Below, piece by piece: positions 6,749 to 16,255 of a stretch of 64,000 bases of DNA; within the stretch, counting starts at the first letter, position 1, and each line of letters starts with the position of its first letter. This stretch comes from Pedobacter panaciterrae (lineage in GTDB: Bacteria; Bacteroidota; Bacteroidia; Sphingobacteriales; Sphingobacteriaceae). The stretch lies in contig NZ_JABMKW010000017.1 in NCBI RefSeq assembly GCF_013204795.1, positions 1 through 64,000 on the forward strand, read 5' to 3'. A model generated the notes under the pieces. That model made no database searches. It had not been told where the DNA came from and saw nothing but the letters and a program-made list of their open reading frames with translations. Position numbers and translations under genes: made by a program.

Positions 6749-8407
6749 ATGCTACAAAAACTTTCTATTCGTAACTATGCTTTAATAGATAGTGTTGATT
6801 TGGAACTTAATAAAGGTTTAAATATCATCACTGGCGAAACAGGTGCCGGTAAGTCTATCATGCTTGGCGCACTCTCCCTTATATTGGGTCAGCGTGCCGA
6901 AACTAAGTATTTCTTTAATCAGGACAAAAAATGTATTATCGAGGGGCAATTTCTGCTTAGCGACACTACATTACAATCTCTTTTCGAAGAAAACGATATT
7001 GACTTTTATAACGAAAGTATTTTAAGGAGGGAAATATCCACAGATGGAAAGTCTAGAGCATTTATAAACGATACTCCCGTTACGCTTACTGTAATGAAGC
7101 AAGTTGGCGAGAAACTCATTGACATACACTCTCAGCATGCTACACTAGAGGTAAACGACCCTGGCTTTCAGCTGCTAGTGGTAGATACCCTGGCAAATCA
7201 TCAATCCTTGTTGGCTCAGTACCGTGAGCAGTATAAAGTTTATAAGAAAACACAGCAACAACTATCCATTTTACAGGAAGCTGCTGCAGAAGCCCGCAGT
7301 AGACAAGACTACGAACAGTTCCTTTTCAATGAATTGGAAACCGCGGCCTTAAAGTCCGGCGAGCAGGAACAGCTTGAAACTGAATTACAAATGCTTAGCA
7401 ACGCTGAAAGCATCAAAAGAAGCCTTTTAAATAGTCAGAATATACTGAGTGAACAGGAAACAGCTGTGCTACCTCTATTAAAAGAGGTTATCAATCAGCT
7501 TCAAAGCATTGAGAAATTTAATCCTGATTATGCCACATTAAACGAACGCCTAAGGTCTTCACTTATAGAAATTAAAGACATTGCTCAGGAAACTGTAGCA
7601 TTTGAAGAAGGAATTATTTTTAACCCTTCCAGAATTGAGGAAATTAACGCACGGTTAGACATCATTTATAATCTCCAGCAAAAACACAGGGTAAATACTA
7701 TTGAAGAATTGCAGGCTATTGAAGCGCAATTATCCCAAAATCTAAGTGAGCTATTAAGCGGAGATGAAGAGATTGAACGACTTACAAAAGAAATAGCCTT
7801 GATGAAGGAAGATCTGGAACGCAAAGCGACCGAACTATCGGCAAACAGAAGCAAATCTATAACCAATACAGAAGATCAGGTAGCTAAGGTGCTTAGTCAG
7901 GTTGGCATGCCCAATGCTAAAATTAAAATTGAACAGAATGTACTTCCTGAATTGAATAAGGACGGAAAAGACAATATCACCTTACTATTCTCTGCCAATA
8001 GCGGGCAGGCGCCTGCTCCTGTGGGTAAAGTTGCCTCCGGAGGAGAGCTGTCCAGACTGATGCTGGCTATTAAGTCCATCATGGCCAAGCACACCTCACT
8101 ACCTACCTTAATATTTGACGAAATCGATACAGGTATTTCAGGAGAGACAGCCGTTCGGGTAGGTAATGTAATTGGAGATCTGGAACAGAATATGCAGGTA
8201 ATATGCATTACTCACCTACCTCAAATTGCAGCAAAAGGTGATGCTCATTATTTTGTTTATAAAAATGAAGAGACTGAGCGTACCACAACAGGCATTAGAA
8301 AATTAAAGCCTGAAGATAGAATAAGGGCAATTGCTGAAATGCTTAGTGGTAAAGACCCTGGTGCATCGGCCCTAAAAAATGCTCAGGAGCTGCTTGGTTT
8401 TAACTAA
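6749..8407 (+). CDS. recN: DNA repair protein RecN
   Basis: A 552-residue SMC-like ATPase acting early in double-strand-break repair. Walker A is GETGAGKS (about 30-37), then DIHSQHATLEV near 125. Long coiled-coil arms (about 150-370) flank the central hinge. The signature ASGGELSRLMLAIKSIM (about 428-444) and Walker B LIFDEIDTGISG (about 453-464) are intact, and VICITHLPQIAA follows. The length is the normal 550-560. Only weak promoter-like sequence precedes it. In many Bacteroidota recN directly follows DUF4835; here the blaI/M56 pair and a terminator lie between. Confidence 0.93.
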   Translation: MLQKLSIRNYALIDSVDLELNKGLNIITGETGAGKSIMLGALSLILGQRAETKYFFNQDKKCIIEGQFLLSDTTLQSLFEENDIDFYNESILRREISTDGKSRAFINDTPVTLTVMKQVGEKLIDIHSQHATLEVNDPGFQLLVVDTLANHQSLLAQYREQYKVYKKTQQQLSILQEAAAEARSRQDYEQFLFNELETAALKSGEQEQLETELQMLSNAESIKRSLLNSQNILSEQETAVLPLLKEVINQLQSIEKFNPDYATLNERLRSSLIEIKDIAQETVAFEEGIIFNPSRIEEINARLDIIYNLQQKHRVNTIEELQAIEAQLSQNLSELLSGDEEIERLTKEIALMKEDLERKATELSANRSKSITNTEDQVAKVLSQVGMPNAKIKIEQNVLPELNKDGKDNITLLFSANSGQAPAPVGKVASGGELSRLMLAIKSIMAKHTSLPTLIFDEIDTGISGETAVRVGNVIGDLEQNMQVICITHLPQIAAKGDAHYFVYKNEETERTTTGIRKLKPEDRIRAIAEMLSGKDPGASALKNAQELLGFN

Positions 8408-8488
8408 TCTTTAACAATAACCGCCACACATATCTTTTAGATTTTTATTACTTTCGATAAATCATAAGAAGAACCAAAATAAAAAGAT

Positions 8489-9304
8489 ATGTATAACTTA
8501 CTAAAAGGTAAACGTGGTATCATTACAGGAGCATTAGATCAAAATTCAATAGCATGGAAAGTTGCGGAAAAAGCACATGAAGAAGGTGCTGAATTTGTTT
8601 TAACCAATGCTCCTATTGCCATGAGAATGGGTGAGATTAATGCTTTGGCAGAAAAAACAGGTTCTCAGATCGTTCCTGCTGATGCGACCAATGTAGATGA
8701 ACTTACAAATCTGTTTACCCAATCACAAGAAATATTAGGTGGTAAAATAGACTTTGTGCTCCATTCAATTGGCATGAGTGTAAACATTCGTAAAAAAATT
8801 CCTTACACAGAGTTAAACTACGATTATTATCAAAAAGGCATAGATGTTTCTGCACTTTCATTTCACAAAATGCTTGCTGTAGCCAAAAAACTTGATGCAA
8901 TAAATGAAGGTGGCAGTGTTGTAGCTTTAACCTATATGGCAGCTCAGCGAACCTATCCGTTCTATACAGATATGGCAGACATTAAAGCAATGCTTGAATC
9001 AATTGCCCGCAGTTTTGGCTATCATTACGGCCTGGAGAAGAAAGTTCGCATCAATACAGTTTCTCAATCGCCAACTAAAACCACTGCCGGAGCAGGAATT
9101 AAAGGCTTTGGCGACTTCTACGATTATGCAAATGCCATAGCTCCATTGGGCAATGCCGATGCTGAATCATGCGCAGATTACTGTATTACTCTTTTCTCTG
9201 ACTTAACCCGCATGGTTACCATGCAGAACCTGTTCCATGATGGTGGGTATTCATCAACAGGCGTTAGCGATATCGTTATGCAGAAAATGGGATTAGAAGA
9301 ATAA
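8489..9304 (+). CDS. fabI: Enoyl-[acyl-carrier-protein] reductase FabI
   Basis: A 271-residue short-chain dehydrogenase family enzyme performing the last reduction of each fatty acid elongation cycle with NAD(P)H. It begins MYNLLKGKRGIITGALDQNS, the divergent FabI nucleotide site (GxxxxxSIA: GALDQNSIAW). Catalytic residues follow the FabI Tyr-x6-Lys pattern in YTDMADIK, with the first Tyr in LTYMAAQRT. The family's C-terminal part (LTRMVTMQNLFHDGGYSSTG) is present. A TACTTTCG element at 8449-8456 could be a weak -7 site. It supplies chains to phospholipids; a link to the lipid synthase operon in this window is only conceivable. Confidence 0.93.
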   Translation: MYNLLKGKRGIITGALDQNSIAWKVAEKAHEEGAEFVLTNAPIAMRMGEINALAEKTGSQIVPADATNVDELTNLFTQSQEILGGKIDFVLHSIGMSVNIRKKIPYTELNYDYYQKGIDVSALSFHKMLAVAKKLDAINEGGSVVALTYMAAQRTYPFYTDMADIKAMLESIARSFGYHYGLEKKVRINTVSQSPTKTTAGAGIKGFGDFYDYANAIAPLGNADAESCADYCITLFSDLTRMVTMQNLFHDGGYSSTGVSDIVMQKMGLEE

Positions 9305-9321
9305 CCCGTTAGTTTATAATT

Positions 9322-10557
9322 ATGATCCGTCGACTGTCATTAGCCATTTCCCTAATATGTTTTTCTATTACTGTTTATGCACAAAATTCATATTCAATTA
9401 GTGGTGTTGTCAGAGATCAGAAAGAAACTTTACCTGGTGCAGGTGTTTACATTAGTGGCTATAAAATAGCTACGGCAGCCGATAACAATGGCCGCTTTAA
9501 AATAAACAACCTGCAACCAGGGAATTACGATATCCTTGTTCAAATGGTAGGGTACCTGCCCTATTCCAAAAATGTTGTCATTTCCGATAAATCAGTAGAG
9601 GTAGAACTAACCCTTAAAGAGAATACAGTTCAGTTAAATGAAGTAGTAATTCGTGCAGATCCTAACAGGGCCAAATATATTGAGCAGTTTAAAGAGTTCT
9701 TTATTGGTAAATCGCCAAATGCTGCCCAGTGTAAAATACTAAATCCTCAGGTCCTTAATATAGATTATGATGTCAGCAAAAGCTTACTTACGGTAAAAAC
9801 AGATGAGTTTTTAATAGTTGAAAATAAAGCTTTAGGATATCGCTTAAAATATATGCTTGATAATTTTGAGTACAACTCCAGAACACGCATAATTTATTAC
9901 TCGGGGCATCCATTTTTTGAGGAACTAAGGGCTTCATCAGCAAGAAGAAAAAAATATACCATAAATCGCGAAATTGCATATTATGGCTCTTCCCAACACT
10001 TTTTTAAATCCCTCTATCAAAACAAAACTAAAGAAGAAGGCTTCATCATTAACAAAATGATTAAAGTTCCTAATCCTAACCGTTACCCAGATAAGGTAAT
10101 AAATGAGAAATTAGCCAAACTGAGAACCATTCCACCAAAGACTGGTATCTTTAAAACCGCGGCTAAAATAGACACGGCACAAGTTAATTTTTGGCAAAAG
10201 CAGCAAGATATGCCTAAATATCTTGATAAACTTGACCGTACAGAAGTGCTTCCAGACACGCTGGTTCATTATTACAATCAGAATTTAAAGCTACTTGACT
10301 ATACTGACGCGCTTTGTGTGATATACACAAAGGAAAAAGAATCCTTAGCTTATTCAAAAACCGGATTTTGGATTTTCCGACCATTGGATTTGCCAAGCTA
10401 TGAAATCTCTGTAGCCAATTTAATGAACGGACCAGTTCGATTCTATGAGAACGGGGGTATTCACGATTCGAGATCCTTTTTATACGAAGGCTATTGGGCT
10501 TATGAGAAAATAGCGGATATGGTACCTATGGACTATATACCTCTAAAGCGCAAATAA
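9322..10557 (+). CDS. Exported carboxypeptidase-regulatory-like domain protein
   Basis: A 411-residue protein with signal peptide (RRLSLAISLICFSITVYA, cleavage near residue 20). Residues about 22-108 are a carboxypeptidase D regulatory-like beta sandwich (YSISGVVRDQKETLPGAGVY, TAADNNGRFKINNLQPGNYD), the kind found at the N-terminus of TonB-dependent receptors. No beta-barrel or plug follows. The remaining 300 residues are not recognised; they include many basic and aromatic positions and a central KYTINREIAYYGSSQHFF stretch. It starts 17 bases after fabI. It is probably periplasmic or cell-surface; function unknown. Confidence 0.75.
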   Translation: MIRRLSLAISLICFSITVYAQNSYSISGVVRDQKETLPGAGVYISGYKIATAADNNGRFKINNLQPGNYDILVQMVGYLPYSKNVVISDKSVEVELTLKENTVQLNEVVIRADPNRAKYIEQFKEFFIGKSPNAAQCKILNPQVLNIDYDVSKSLLTVKTDEFLIVENKALGYRLKYMLDNFEYNSRTRIIYYSGHPFFEELRASSARRKKYTINREIAYYGSSQHFFKSLYQNKTKEEGFIINKMIKVPNPNRYPDKVINEKLAKLRTIPPKTGIFKTAAKIDTAQVNFWQKQQDMPKYLDKLDRTEVLPDTLVHYYNQNLKLLDYTDALCVIYTKEKESLAYSKTGFWIFRPLDLPSYEISVANLMNGPVRFYENGGIHDSRSFLYEGYWAYEKIADMVPMDYIPLKRK

Positions 10558-10629
10558 AGATTACATCCCATCACAAAATAGTGAATAACTTCTTTTCAAA
10601 GATACTAATATTTTTAGTAATTTTAACTA

Positions 10630-11703
10630 ATGATATTAGACAAAGAAACACCCGACAATTACCACAAAGGAAGAGGGGCTCAGTTTAACCCTCATAATCG
10701 TTTTGCTAAAAATGATTATGTAAAGGAACATGATGAAGGAATTGACGAATGGGAAGAGGAGGATCAAAAGACCACTTTCATTTTTGGCAAATCAAAATCT
10801 ATTGTAAACAAAGTAGATAGTCCTGATGTAGGCATGCTATACTCTCTAAATCCGTATCAGGGCTGTGAACACGGTTGCACCTATTGCTATGCAAGAAACG
10901 CGCATGAGTATTGGGGATTTAGCGCTGGATTAGATTTTGAACGCAAAATCATAGTAAAAACAGACGCTCCTATCCTGTTCAAAAAGTTTTTGGAGCGTAA
11001 AGGATGGGATGCATCTACTATTTCATTATCTGGCAATACAGACTGCTATCAACCCGCAGAAAGACGCTTCAAAATAACGCGTCAGCTTTTAGAAATTGCT
11101 TTGACCTATAAGCAACCCATCGGGATGATTACAAAAAATGCGCTCATACTTCGTGACCTGGATATTCTGCAGGAAATGGCTAAACTTAATTTGTGCATGG
11201 TATATGTTTCGATTAATAGCTTAAATGAAAAGCTCCGTTCAAAAATGGAACCGAGAACAACTACTGCCAAACAACGATTAAAAATAGTGGAAGAGCTAAG
11301 CAAAGCAGGAATTCCAATGGGCGTTATGGTTGCCCCGCTCGTTCCAGGTCTAAGCGATCATGAAATCCCTGTTATTCTAAAAACTATTGCCAATTGTGGG
11401 GCAATATCAGCGGGTTATACTGTGGTACGACTTAATGGCGCTATTGGAGGGATATTTGAAGACTGGCTGCGCAAAAACTACCCTGATCGCTTTGAGAAGG
11501 TGTGGCATATGATTCAGTCCTGTCACGGTGGAAATGTAAACGATAGCAGATTTGGAGATAGAATGAGGGGCGATGGCAATATCGCTCAGTTAATTAGAGA
11601 TAACTTTAAACTTCATTGTCGGCTGAACCACCTAAACGAGAAAAAGATTGAGTTGAACCCTGGTTTGTTTAAAATCCCCAAAGCTCAACTCGATCTATTT
11701 TAA
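10630..11703 (+). CDS. PA0069 family (SPL-like) radical SAM protein
   Basis: A 357-residue radical SAM enzyme related to spore photoproduct lyase. The iron-sulfur motif is Cys-x3-Cys-x2-Cys in GCEHGCTYCYARN (about 78-90), preceded by SLNPYQGCEH. Further family marks are SLSGNTDCYQPAERRFKITR, IGMITKNALILRD and a late AGYTVVRLNGAIGGIFEDW. The family is widespread in bacteria without spores, and its substrate is not established. The gene stands alone on the plus strand, ending four bases before the convergent TIM-barrel gene. Confidence 0.88.
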   Translation: MILDKETPDNYHKGRGAQFNPHNRFAKNDYVKEHDEGIDEWEEEDQKTTFIFGKSKSIVNKVDSPDVGMLYSLNPYQGCEHGCTYCYARNAHEYWGFSAGLDFERKIIVKTDAPILFKKFLERKGWDASTISLSGNTDCYQPAERRFKITRQLLEIALTYKQPIGMITKNALILRDLDILQEMAKLNLCMVYVSINSLNEKLRSKMEPRTTTAKQRLKIVEELSKAGIPMGVMVAPLVPGLSDHEIPVILKTIANCGAISAGYTVVRLNGAIGGIFEDWLRKNYPDRFEKVWHMIQSCHGGNVNDSRFGDRMRGDGNIAQLIRDNFKLHCRLNHLNEKKIELNPGLFKIPKAQLDLF

Positions 11704-11707
11704 AACA

Positions 11708-12646
11708 CTAAGAAAGAAAGTTGTCTTCTTCTCTATATGCTTGTATTACTCTAAGTTCACCTTCTTTTCCTGGTTTTGAATTACCATGTTCCATACCCAT
11801 AACGCCTTTATACCCTTTTTCATAAAGGTGTTTGAATAAGTTCTTATAGTTAATCTCACCGGTTGTTGGTTCATTTCTTCCAGGATTATCACCTATTTGA
11901 ATGTAGGCAATCTCATCCCAGCATCTATCAATGTTAACTATTAACTGCCCTTCAGTTTTCTGCATATGATAAATGTCATAAAGAATTTTACATGAAGGAC
12001 TCTGCACTGCCTTACAAACAGCATAGGTTTCATGCGTTTGTTGTAAAAATAACTCAGGGGTATCACTTAAGGTCTCCAGTACCATTATTAAACCATGGGG
12101 TTCAAAAATTTCGGCACCAGCCCTCATAGCATCAACAACATTTGCAAATTGATTTCCATAAGGTAATTTGCGTTCGTAAAATCCCGGAACAACTGTTAAC
12201 CATTTTGCATTACATCTTTTTGCAGCTTCTACAGACTTTTTACAGGTCTCTACGAATTTATCTTTAAACTCTTTTTTGCCTGTTGTTAACGATGTTTTCC
12301 AGTTATCCCCTCCATCAACAACAAAAACACCCATTCTCATGCCCAATTTGGCAAGCAGGTCTCCTATTTTTGTTTGTTCATCAACTGATCTTCCTAAATA
12401 GCCATTGTCCTCAATAGAACGAAAACCCTGATCATGCATAAATCTAATCTGATCCAGAAAGCTATCACCGGCATTATTCTTAAACATTCCCTGATGAGGA
12501 GCATAATCTAGATTAAAAGTTTTACCAGCCAAGGCTGAGCCTTGCCCCGTAGTAGTTTTGTCTGCAGCAAGTCCATTTATTGAAGACCCGGCCACAAGCG
12601 CACCAGTGGCGACAAAGCTATTTCTTAAAAATTCTATTCTGTTCAT
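11708..12646 (-). CDS. Exported sugar phosphate isomerase/epimerase-like TIM barrel (Hyi-like)
   Basis: A 312-residue xylose-isomerase-like TIM barrel. An N-terminal export signal (IEFLRNSFVATGALVAGSS) resembles Tat-type leaders but has no twin arginine. Candidate metal ligands follow the hydroxypyruvate isomerase pattern: Glu in MVLETLSDTPE, Asp and His in LYDIYHMQ, and the final Glu in MGMEHGNSKPG. The substrate is unknown. It is last in a minus-strand run with a Gfo/Idh/MocA oxidoreductase, ApbE and a SUMF1-like protein, which suggests catabolism of a sugar or cyclitol. It starts about 40 bases after apbE. Confidence 0.8.
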   Translation of the reverse strand: MNRIEFLRNSFVATGALVAGSSINGLAADKTTTGQGSALAGKTFNLDYAPHQGMFKNNAGDSFLDQIRFMHDQGFRSIEDNGYLGRSVDEQTKIGDLLAKLGMRMGVFVVDGGDNWKTSLTTGKKEFKDKFVETCKKSVEAAKRCNAKWLTVVPGFYERKLPYGNQFANVVDAMRAGAEIFEPHGLIMVLETLSDTPELFLQQTHETYAVCKAVQSPSCKILYDIYHMQKTEGQLIVNIDRCWDEIAYIQIGDNPGRNEPTTGEINYKNLFKHLYEKGYKGVMGMEHGNSKPGKEGELRVIQAYREEDNFLS

Positions 12647-12685
12647 ATTTTTGGTTTTTGGTTAGGTACTTTTTTTAACAATGGA

Positions 12686-13693
12686 TTAGTTTATTATCAT
12701 TTTTTTAAATCCCGCCGTAAGTGTATCGGCAACGCTTCCGTCCTTTCGGTGATAAATAATATACGCTTCCATATTTTTTTTGGTTGCAAAATCAAGTGCT
12801 TCATTAACATTCATAGCCATTATGGGGCTATCATATCCATCGGCAGTAATAGCGTCCTTTGCATAAATTGTAACGCTTATCAATGCATTATCTAAAGGAT
12901 AACCCGTTTTAGGGTCAATTAGGTGTGCAACCTTCCAGGAGCCTTTTTGCAAATATTTTCTATAATTACCCGCAGTAGTTATTGCTCCATCATTAATGCT
13001 GATAACATGCCTTACTTCAGGTTCGGCATTTGGTGAATTTGCAGGTCCTTCAATCCCTATATTCATTGATGTTCCATCAGGTTTCGGTCCTTTTATCCTT
13101 AGTTCGCCTCCTATTTCTACTACAAACGATGTGATTCCTTTGTTAATTAAATAATCAGCCACTACATCAACACTGTATCCCTGGGCAATTCCATTAAGAT
13201 CTACATTTATACATGGCTTTTGTTTTTTAAGGAAATTACCTTTTAAACTAAGGTTATTCATGCCTACGCACTTCAGTAATTCCTTTACCCGAGCACTATC
13301 GGGGAATTTATCTATTGGCTTTGCACCAAAACCCCATGCTTGTACAAGAGGCTCAACAGTTACGTCAAATTTTCCTTTGGTAGCTTTATACACCTCAAAA
13401 GATTTTGCCATCACTTTAGCAAAATGTGGATCTAAAACAATCCCGTTCGAAGAAGCATTAAACTTATTGATCAAAGAATATGATTTGTATAGCGACATAG
13501 ATGAATCGATAACCATAAGAATGCTATCTACATTACCCTTCGTTACAATGCTATCCCGAGCAAAATACTTAATGGAATAATCAGTTCCCTGAGCATAACC
13601 ATGTATAGCATACTGTCGCAGATCTTCCTTCTTAAAAAGAAGAAAAATTTGCGACAGCAGCAATAAAATAAAAGCTTTATTTATAAAAAACAT
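12686..13693 (-). CDS. apbE: FAD:protein FMN transferase (ApbE family)
   Basis: A 335-residue protein with an N-terminal hydrophobic leader (NKAFILLLLSQIFLLF). ApbE enzymes covalently attach FMN to a threonine of target proteins, using FAD and Mg2+, outside the cytoplasm. Family motifs are HGYAQGTDYSIKYF near 30-43, VDLNGIAQGYSVDVVADYL, VVEIGGELRIKGPKP, then VAHLIDPKTGYPLDN and DAITADGYDSP. No flavinylated partner (NqrB/RnfG-type or FMN-binding domain protein) is encoded nearby, so its target must be elsewhere. It lies 15 bases after the oxidoreductase gene, in the same run. Confidence 0.88.
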   Translation of the reverse strand: MFFINKAFILLLLSQIFLLFKKEDLRQYAIHGYAQGTDYSIKYFARDSIVTKGNVDSILMVIDSSMSLYKSYSLINKFNASSNGIVLDPHFAKVMAKSFEVYKATKGKFDVTVEPLVQAWGFGAKPIDKFPDSARVKELLKCVGMNNLSLKGNFLKKQKPCINVDLNGIAQGYSVDVVADYLINKGITSFVVEIGGELRIKGPKPDGTSMNIGIEGPANSPNAEPEVRHVISINDGAITTAGNYRKYLQKGSWKVAHLIDPKTGYPLDNALISVTIYAKDAITADGYDSPIMAMNVNEALDFATKKNMEAYIIYHRKDGSVADTLTAGFKKMIIN

Positions 13694-13707
13694 TACGTTA
13701 GTAACGT

Positions 13708-15033
13708 TTATATCACCTTAGTTTGCCCTGGTGTAGGAATTGGATACAATCCATTAGCATCAGGTAATAGTTTAGGTTTTGCAGTCCAGCTCAACTCATC
13801 AGGGAATAAACTGTTCTCTGCTTTTAAAGCATCATCCCATTTAATTGTTTTTCCAGAATAAGTTGCATAACGACCAATAATGGCTGTCATACAGCTTTTT
13901 GCACCACGTTCTGCATCCCAGAATTTATATTCACCCTTAGCAATAGCAGCAAAAAGCTCGTCGTGCTCAGTTTGATAAGGATTAGGGTTTACTTTTGAAC
14001 TGTAGTTATAGATCAGTTTATTTTTAGTGTCATATAATCTTCCTTCATTACCTGCAGATAAGAAAACACGACCTTTAGTTCCATGGAAGCTTTCATCAAC
14101 ACGGTTATCAATACCTTCAAAGTGGCGGCACTGACTGTTAATTACAGAACCATCTGCATAAGTTAATTCTACAGAGTGGTTATCATAGATCTCACCATAA
14201 TCTTTTCCAGTTCTCCAGGCACGGCTGCCAGTACCTTGAACAGAAACCGGATAAGCATTTTTAACCCAATTCGCAATATCAATATTGTGTACGTGTTGCT
14301 CAACTATATGATCACCACATAACCAGTTAAAATAGTACCAGTTACGCATTTGATATTCCATTTCAGTTTGGCTGGCTTCACGCGGTTTCACCCAAACGCC
14401 ACCACTATTCCAATATACCTGACCACCAGTGATATCGCCTATAGCTCCATCCTGAATGCGTTTAATAACATCTCTATAGTTATTCTGATATCTGCGCTGC
14501 AGACCTACAACAACATTTAATTTTTTAGTTTTTGCAATTTCGGCAGCTGCTAAAACTTTACGGATACCTGGCGAGTCAACAGCCACTGGTTTTTCCATAA
14601 ATATGTGCTTGCTCTGGTTAACTGCTTCTTCAAAGTGACTAGGTCTGAATCCTGGAGGAGTTGCTAACAAAACAACATCCGCCAGGGCTATTGCTTTTTT
14701 ATAAGCATCAAAACCTACAAATCTACGTTCCTGAGGAACATCAACTTTGGCTCCAAATTTTTCAGAGATCTCTTTGTATGCACTTTCTAGTCTATCGCTA
14801 AAAGCATCAGCCATAGCTACCAACTTTAGGTTTTGCTTAGTACTTAATGCCTGAAAAGCGGCACCGGTACCACGACCGCCGCAACCAATTAATGCAATTT
14901 TGATGGTGTCATCTACAGATGAATGCGCTCCGCCGTTAGCAAAAGCAACTCCATTTAACATAACACCTCCGGCTACAAGAGCCGAAGTTTTTAAAAATTC
15001 GCGGCGTTTGTCGCGCAGTTCTTCATTGTTCAT
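13708..15033 (-). CDS. Gfo/Idh/MocA family oxidoreductase, Tat-exported
   Basis: A 441-residue NAD(P)-dependent oxidoreductase. The leader has a twin-arginine motif (DKRREFLKTSALVAGG), so it is exported folded, probably with bound cofactor. The Rossmann part carries IKIALIGCGGRGTGAAF (about 44-60) and MEKPVAVDSPGIRK with the conserved Glu-Lys-Pro. The C-terminal domain has NYRDVIKRIQDGAIGDI and the candidate catalytic region CGDHIVEQHVHNIDIANW. Periplasmic Gfo/Idh/MocA proteins of Bacteroidota often act on sugars or glycosides, but the substrate cannot be read here. Neighbours are a SUMF1-like protein and apbE. Confidence 0.87.
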   Translation of the reverse strand: MNNEELRDKRREFLKTSALVAGGVMLNGVAFANGGAHSSVDDTIKIALIGCGGRGTGAAFQALSTKQNLKLVAMADAFSDRLESAYKEISEKFGAKVDVPQERRFVGFDAYKKAIALADVVLLATPPGFRPSHFEEAVNQSKHIFMEKPVAVDSPGIRKVLAAAEIAKTKKLNVVVGLQRRYQNNYRDVIKRIQDGAIGDITGGQVYWNSGGVWVKPREASQTEMEYQMRNWYYFNWLCGDHIVEQHVHNIDIANWVKNAYPVSVQGTGSRAWRTGKDYGEIYDNHSVELTYADGSVINSQCRHFEGIDNRVDESFHGTKGRVFLSAGNEGRLYDTKNKLIYNYSSKVNPNPYQTEHDELFAAIAKGEYKFWDAERGAKSCMTAIIGRYATYSGKTIKWDDALKAENSLFPDELSWTAKPKLLPDANGLYPIPTPGQTKVI

Positions 15034-15075
15034 TGTAATTTAGGTTTATATATGGTTCTTAGTATGTTTGGTTTA

Positions 15076-16044
15076 TTAGTAATCTTTAATAGGAGCCTTG
15101 CTATAATAAGCATCTATCTCTTCTTTTGATGGAGGTGTTACTGGTCTAACTAACCTCATTCCGACAAAAGGAGCTTCAGGAAACCACCAATTACTTTTTG
15201 GAATCTGAGGATCCAGCTGTTTCCAACTAGGGTCTGACGCTAATCGGGATGCAGAACGAGCATCTTTAGCTTCATCATTATATGCACCACCTCTAACTGC
15301 ATTTGGATATAATTTTTCTGGAACAGCAACAGGATCATTTGACTTATCACCTTTTACTGATGCATAAAAATCCGGCAGATATTGATCATAGGTCCATTCT
15401 GCAACGTTTCCATACATATCGTATAATCCCCACGCATTTGGCTTTTTCTGACCAACAACATGAGTTTTACCATCGCTATTTCCATTAAACCATGCATAAT
15501 CACCTAATTTTGAACCGTCGTTTCCGAAAGAATATTCGGTAACAGAACCTGCGCGGCAAGCGTATTCCCATTCCGCTTCAGTAGGAAGCCTGTAAAAAAC
15601 GCCTGTCCTGGCATAAAGCCATTTACAATACTGAATAGCATTATAATGAGTCATAGCAAGTGCAGGTTGCCCCTCTTTACCCATTCCGAAAGTCATATCC
15701 AGATACGGTTTTGTAGGTCTTGTTATTGCATCAACATTTTTTGGAATTGGAGCAGTACTATGTGCTGCTTCGTAATCCTTATATAAAAATGGCTCATAAT
15801 TATCCCAGATCACTTCGTAGGTACTCATCCAAAATGGGGCAACTTTCACTTTGTGAACCGGCTGTTCATCAGCATTCCCCTTTTTACTTCCCATCATAAA
15901 TTCACCACCGGGAATAGCAACCATATCGAACGACAACTTTGTGCCTTCCAATTGTTGTTTATAAGATTCGGGTTTCTCCTGTGCCAGAGTAGTTTGAACA
16001 GCAAGAAATGCTAAGGGCACTAACAATGATAATTTCACTTTCAT
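15076..16044 (-). CDS. SUMF1/EgtB/PvdO-fold (formylglycine-generating-enzyme-like) exported protein
   Basis: A 322-residue protein with signal peptide (KVKLSLLVPLAFLAVQTTLA). The FGE-sulfatase fold is shown by MVAIPGGEFMMGSKKGNADE (about 41-60), HKVKVAPFWMSTYEV, the central YRLPTEAEWEYACRAGS (about 151-167), WGLYDMYGNVAEWTYDQY and a terminal FVGMRLVRP. Family members include copper oxidases that make formylglycine on sulfatases as well as lectin-like or non-catalytic proteins. No sulfatase is encoded in the window and I cannot confirm the active-site cysteines, so function is open. It is first of four minus-strand genes. Confidence 0.82.
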   Translation of the reverse strand: MKVKLSLLVPLAFLAVQTTLAQEKPESYKQQLEGTKLSFDMVAIPGGEFMMGSKKGNADEQPVHKVKVAPFWMSTYEVIWDNYEPFLYKDYEAAHSTAPIPKNVDAITRPTKPYLDMTFGMGKEGQPALAMTHYNAIQYCKWLYARTGVFYRLPTEAEWEYACRAGSVTEYSFGNDGSKLGDYAWFNGNSDGKTHVVGQKKPNAWGLYDMYGNVAEWTYDQYLPDFYASVKGDKSNDPVAVPEKLYPNAVRGGAYNDEAKDARSASRLASDPSWKQLDPQIPKSNWWFPEAPFVGMRLVRPVTPPSKEEIDAYYSKAPIKDY

Positions 16045-16195
16045 TTATAAAATTTTGATACAACAAATATTTTAACCTAACCTATTTATTCTCTAAAATA
16101 GAGGCAATAATTGATAAACCAAAATCTGCACCCATATAATTTCATAAAAAGTGTAATATAAACACTAAGTCAACCTCAGAAAATGAAAATCAGTG

Positions 16196-16237
16196 TAAAA
16201 GAAAACGCCTGTCAGATGTTCATCTAACAGGCGTTTT
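16196..16237. terminator. Terminator after clpC
   Basis: An 11-bp perfect stem (AAAACGCCTGT 16202-16212, ACAGGCGTTTT 16227-16237) encloses a second 5-bp stem (AGATG/CATCT). On the minus strand it lies 19 bases past the clpC stop and is followed by T-rich sequence. It could also work on the plus strand. Confidence 0.82.
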
Positions 16238-16255
16238 ATAGTCACAGGTGGTAGT

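Noticed and set aside
16045..16195. Promoter of the four-gene sugar operon (CAAATATT on the plus strand near 16063)
   Set aside because: The minus-strand element has one mismatch and no CAAA at the proper distance; not better than chance in AT-rich DNA.
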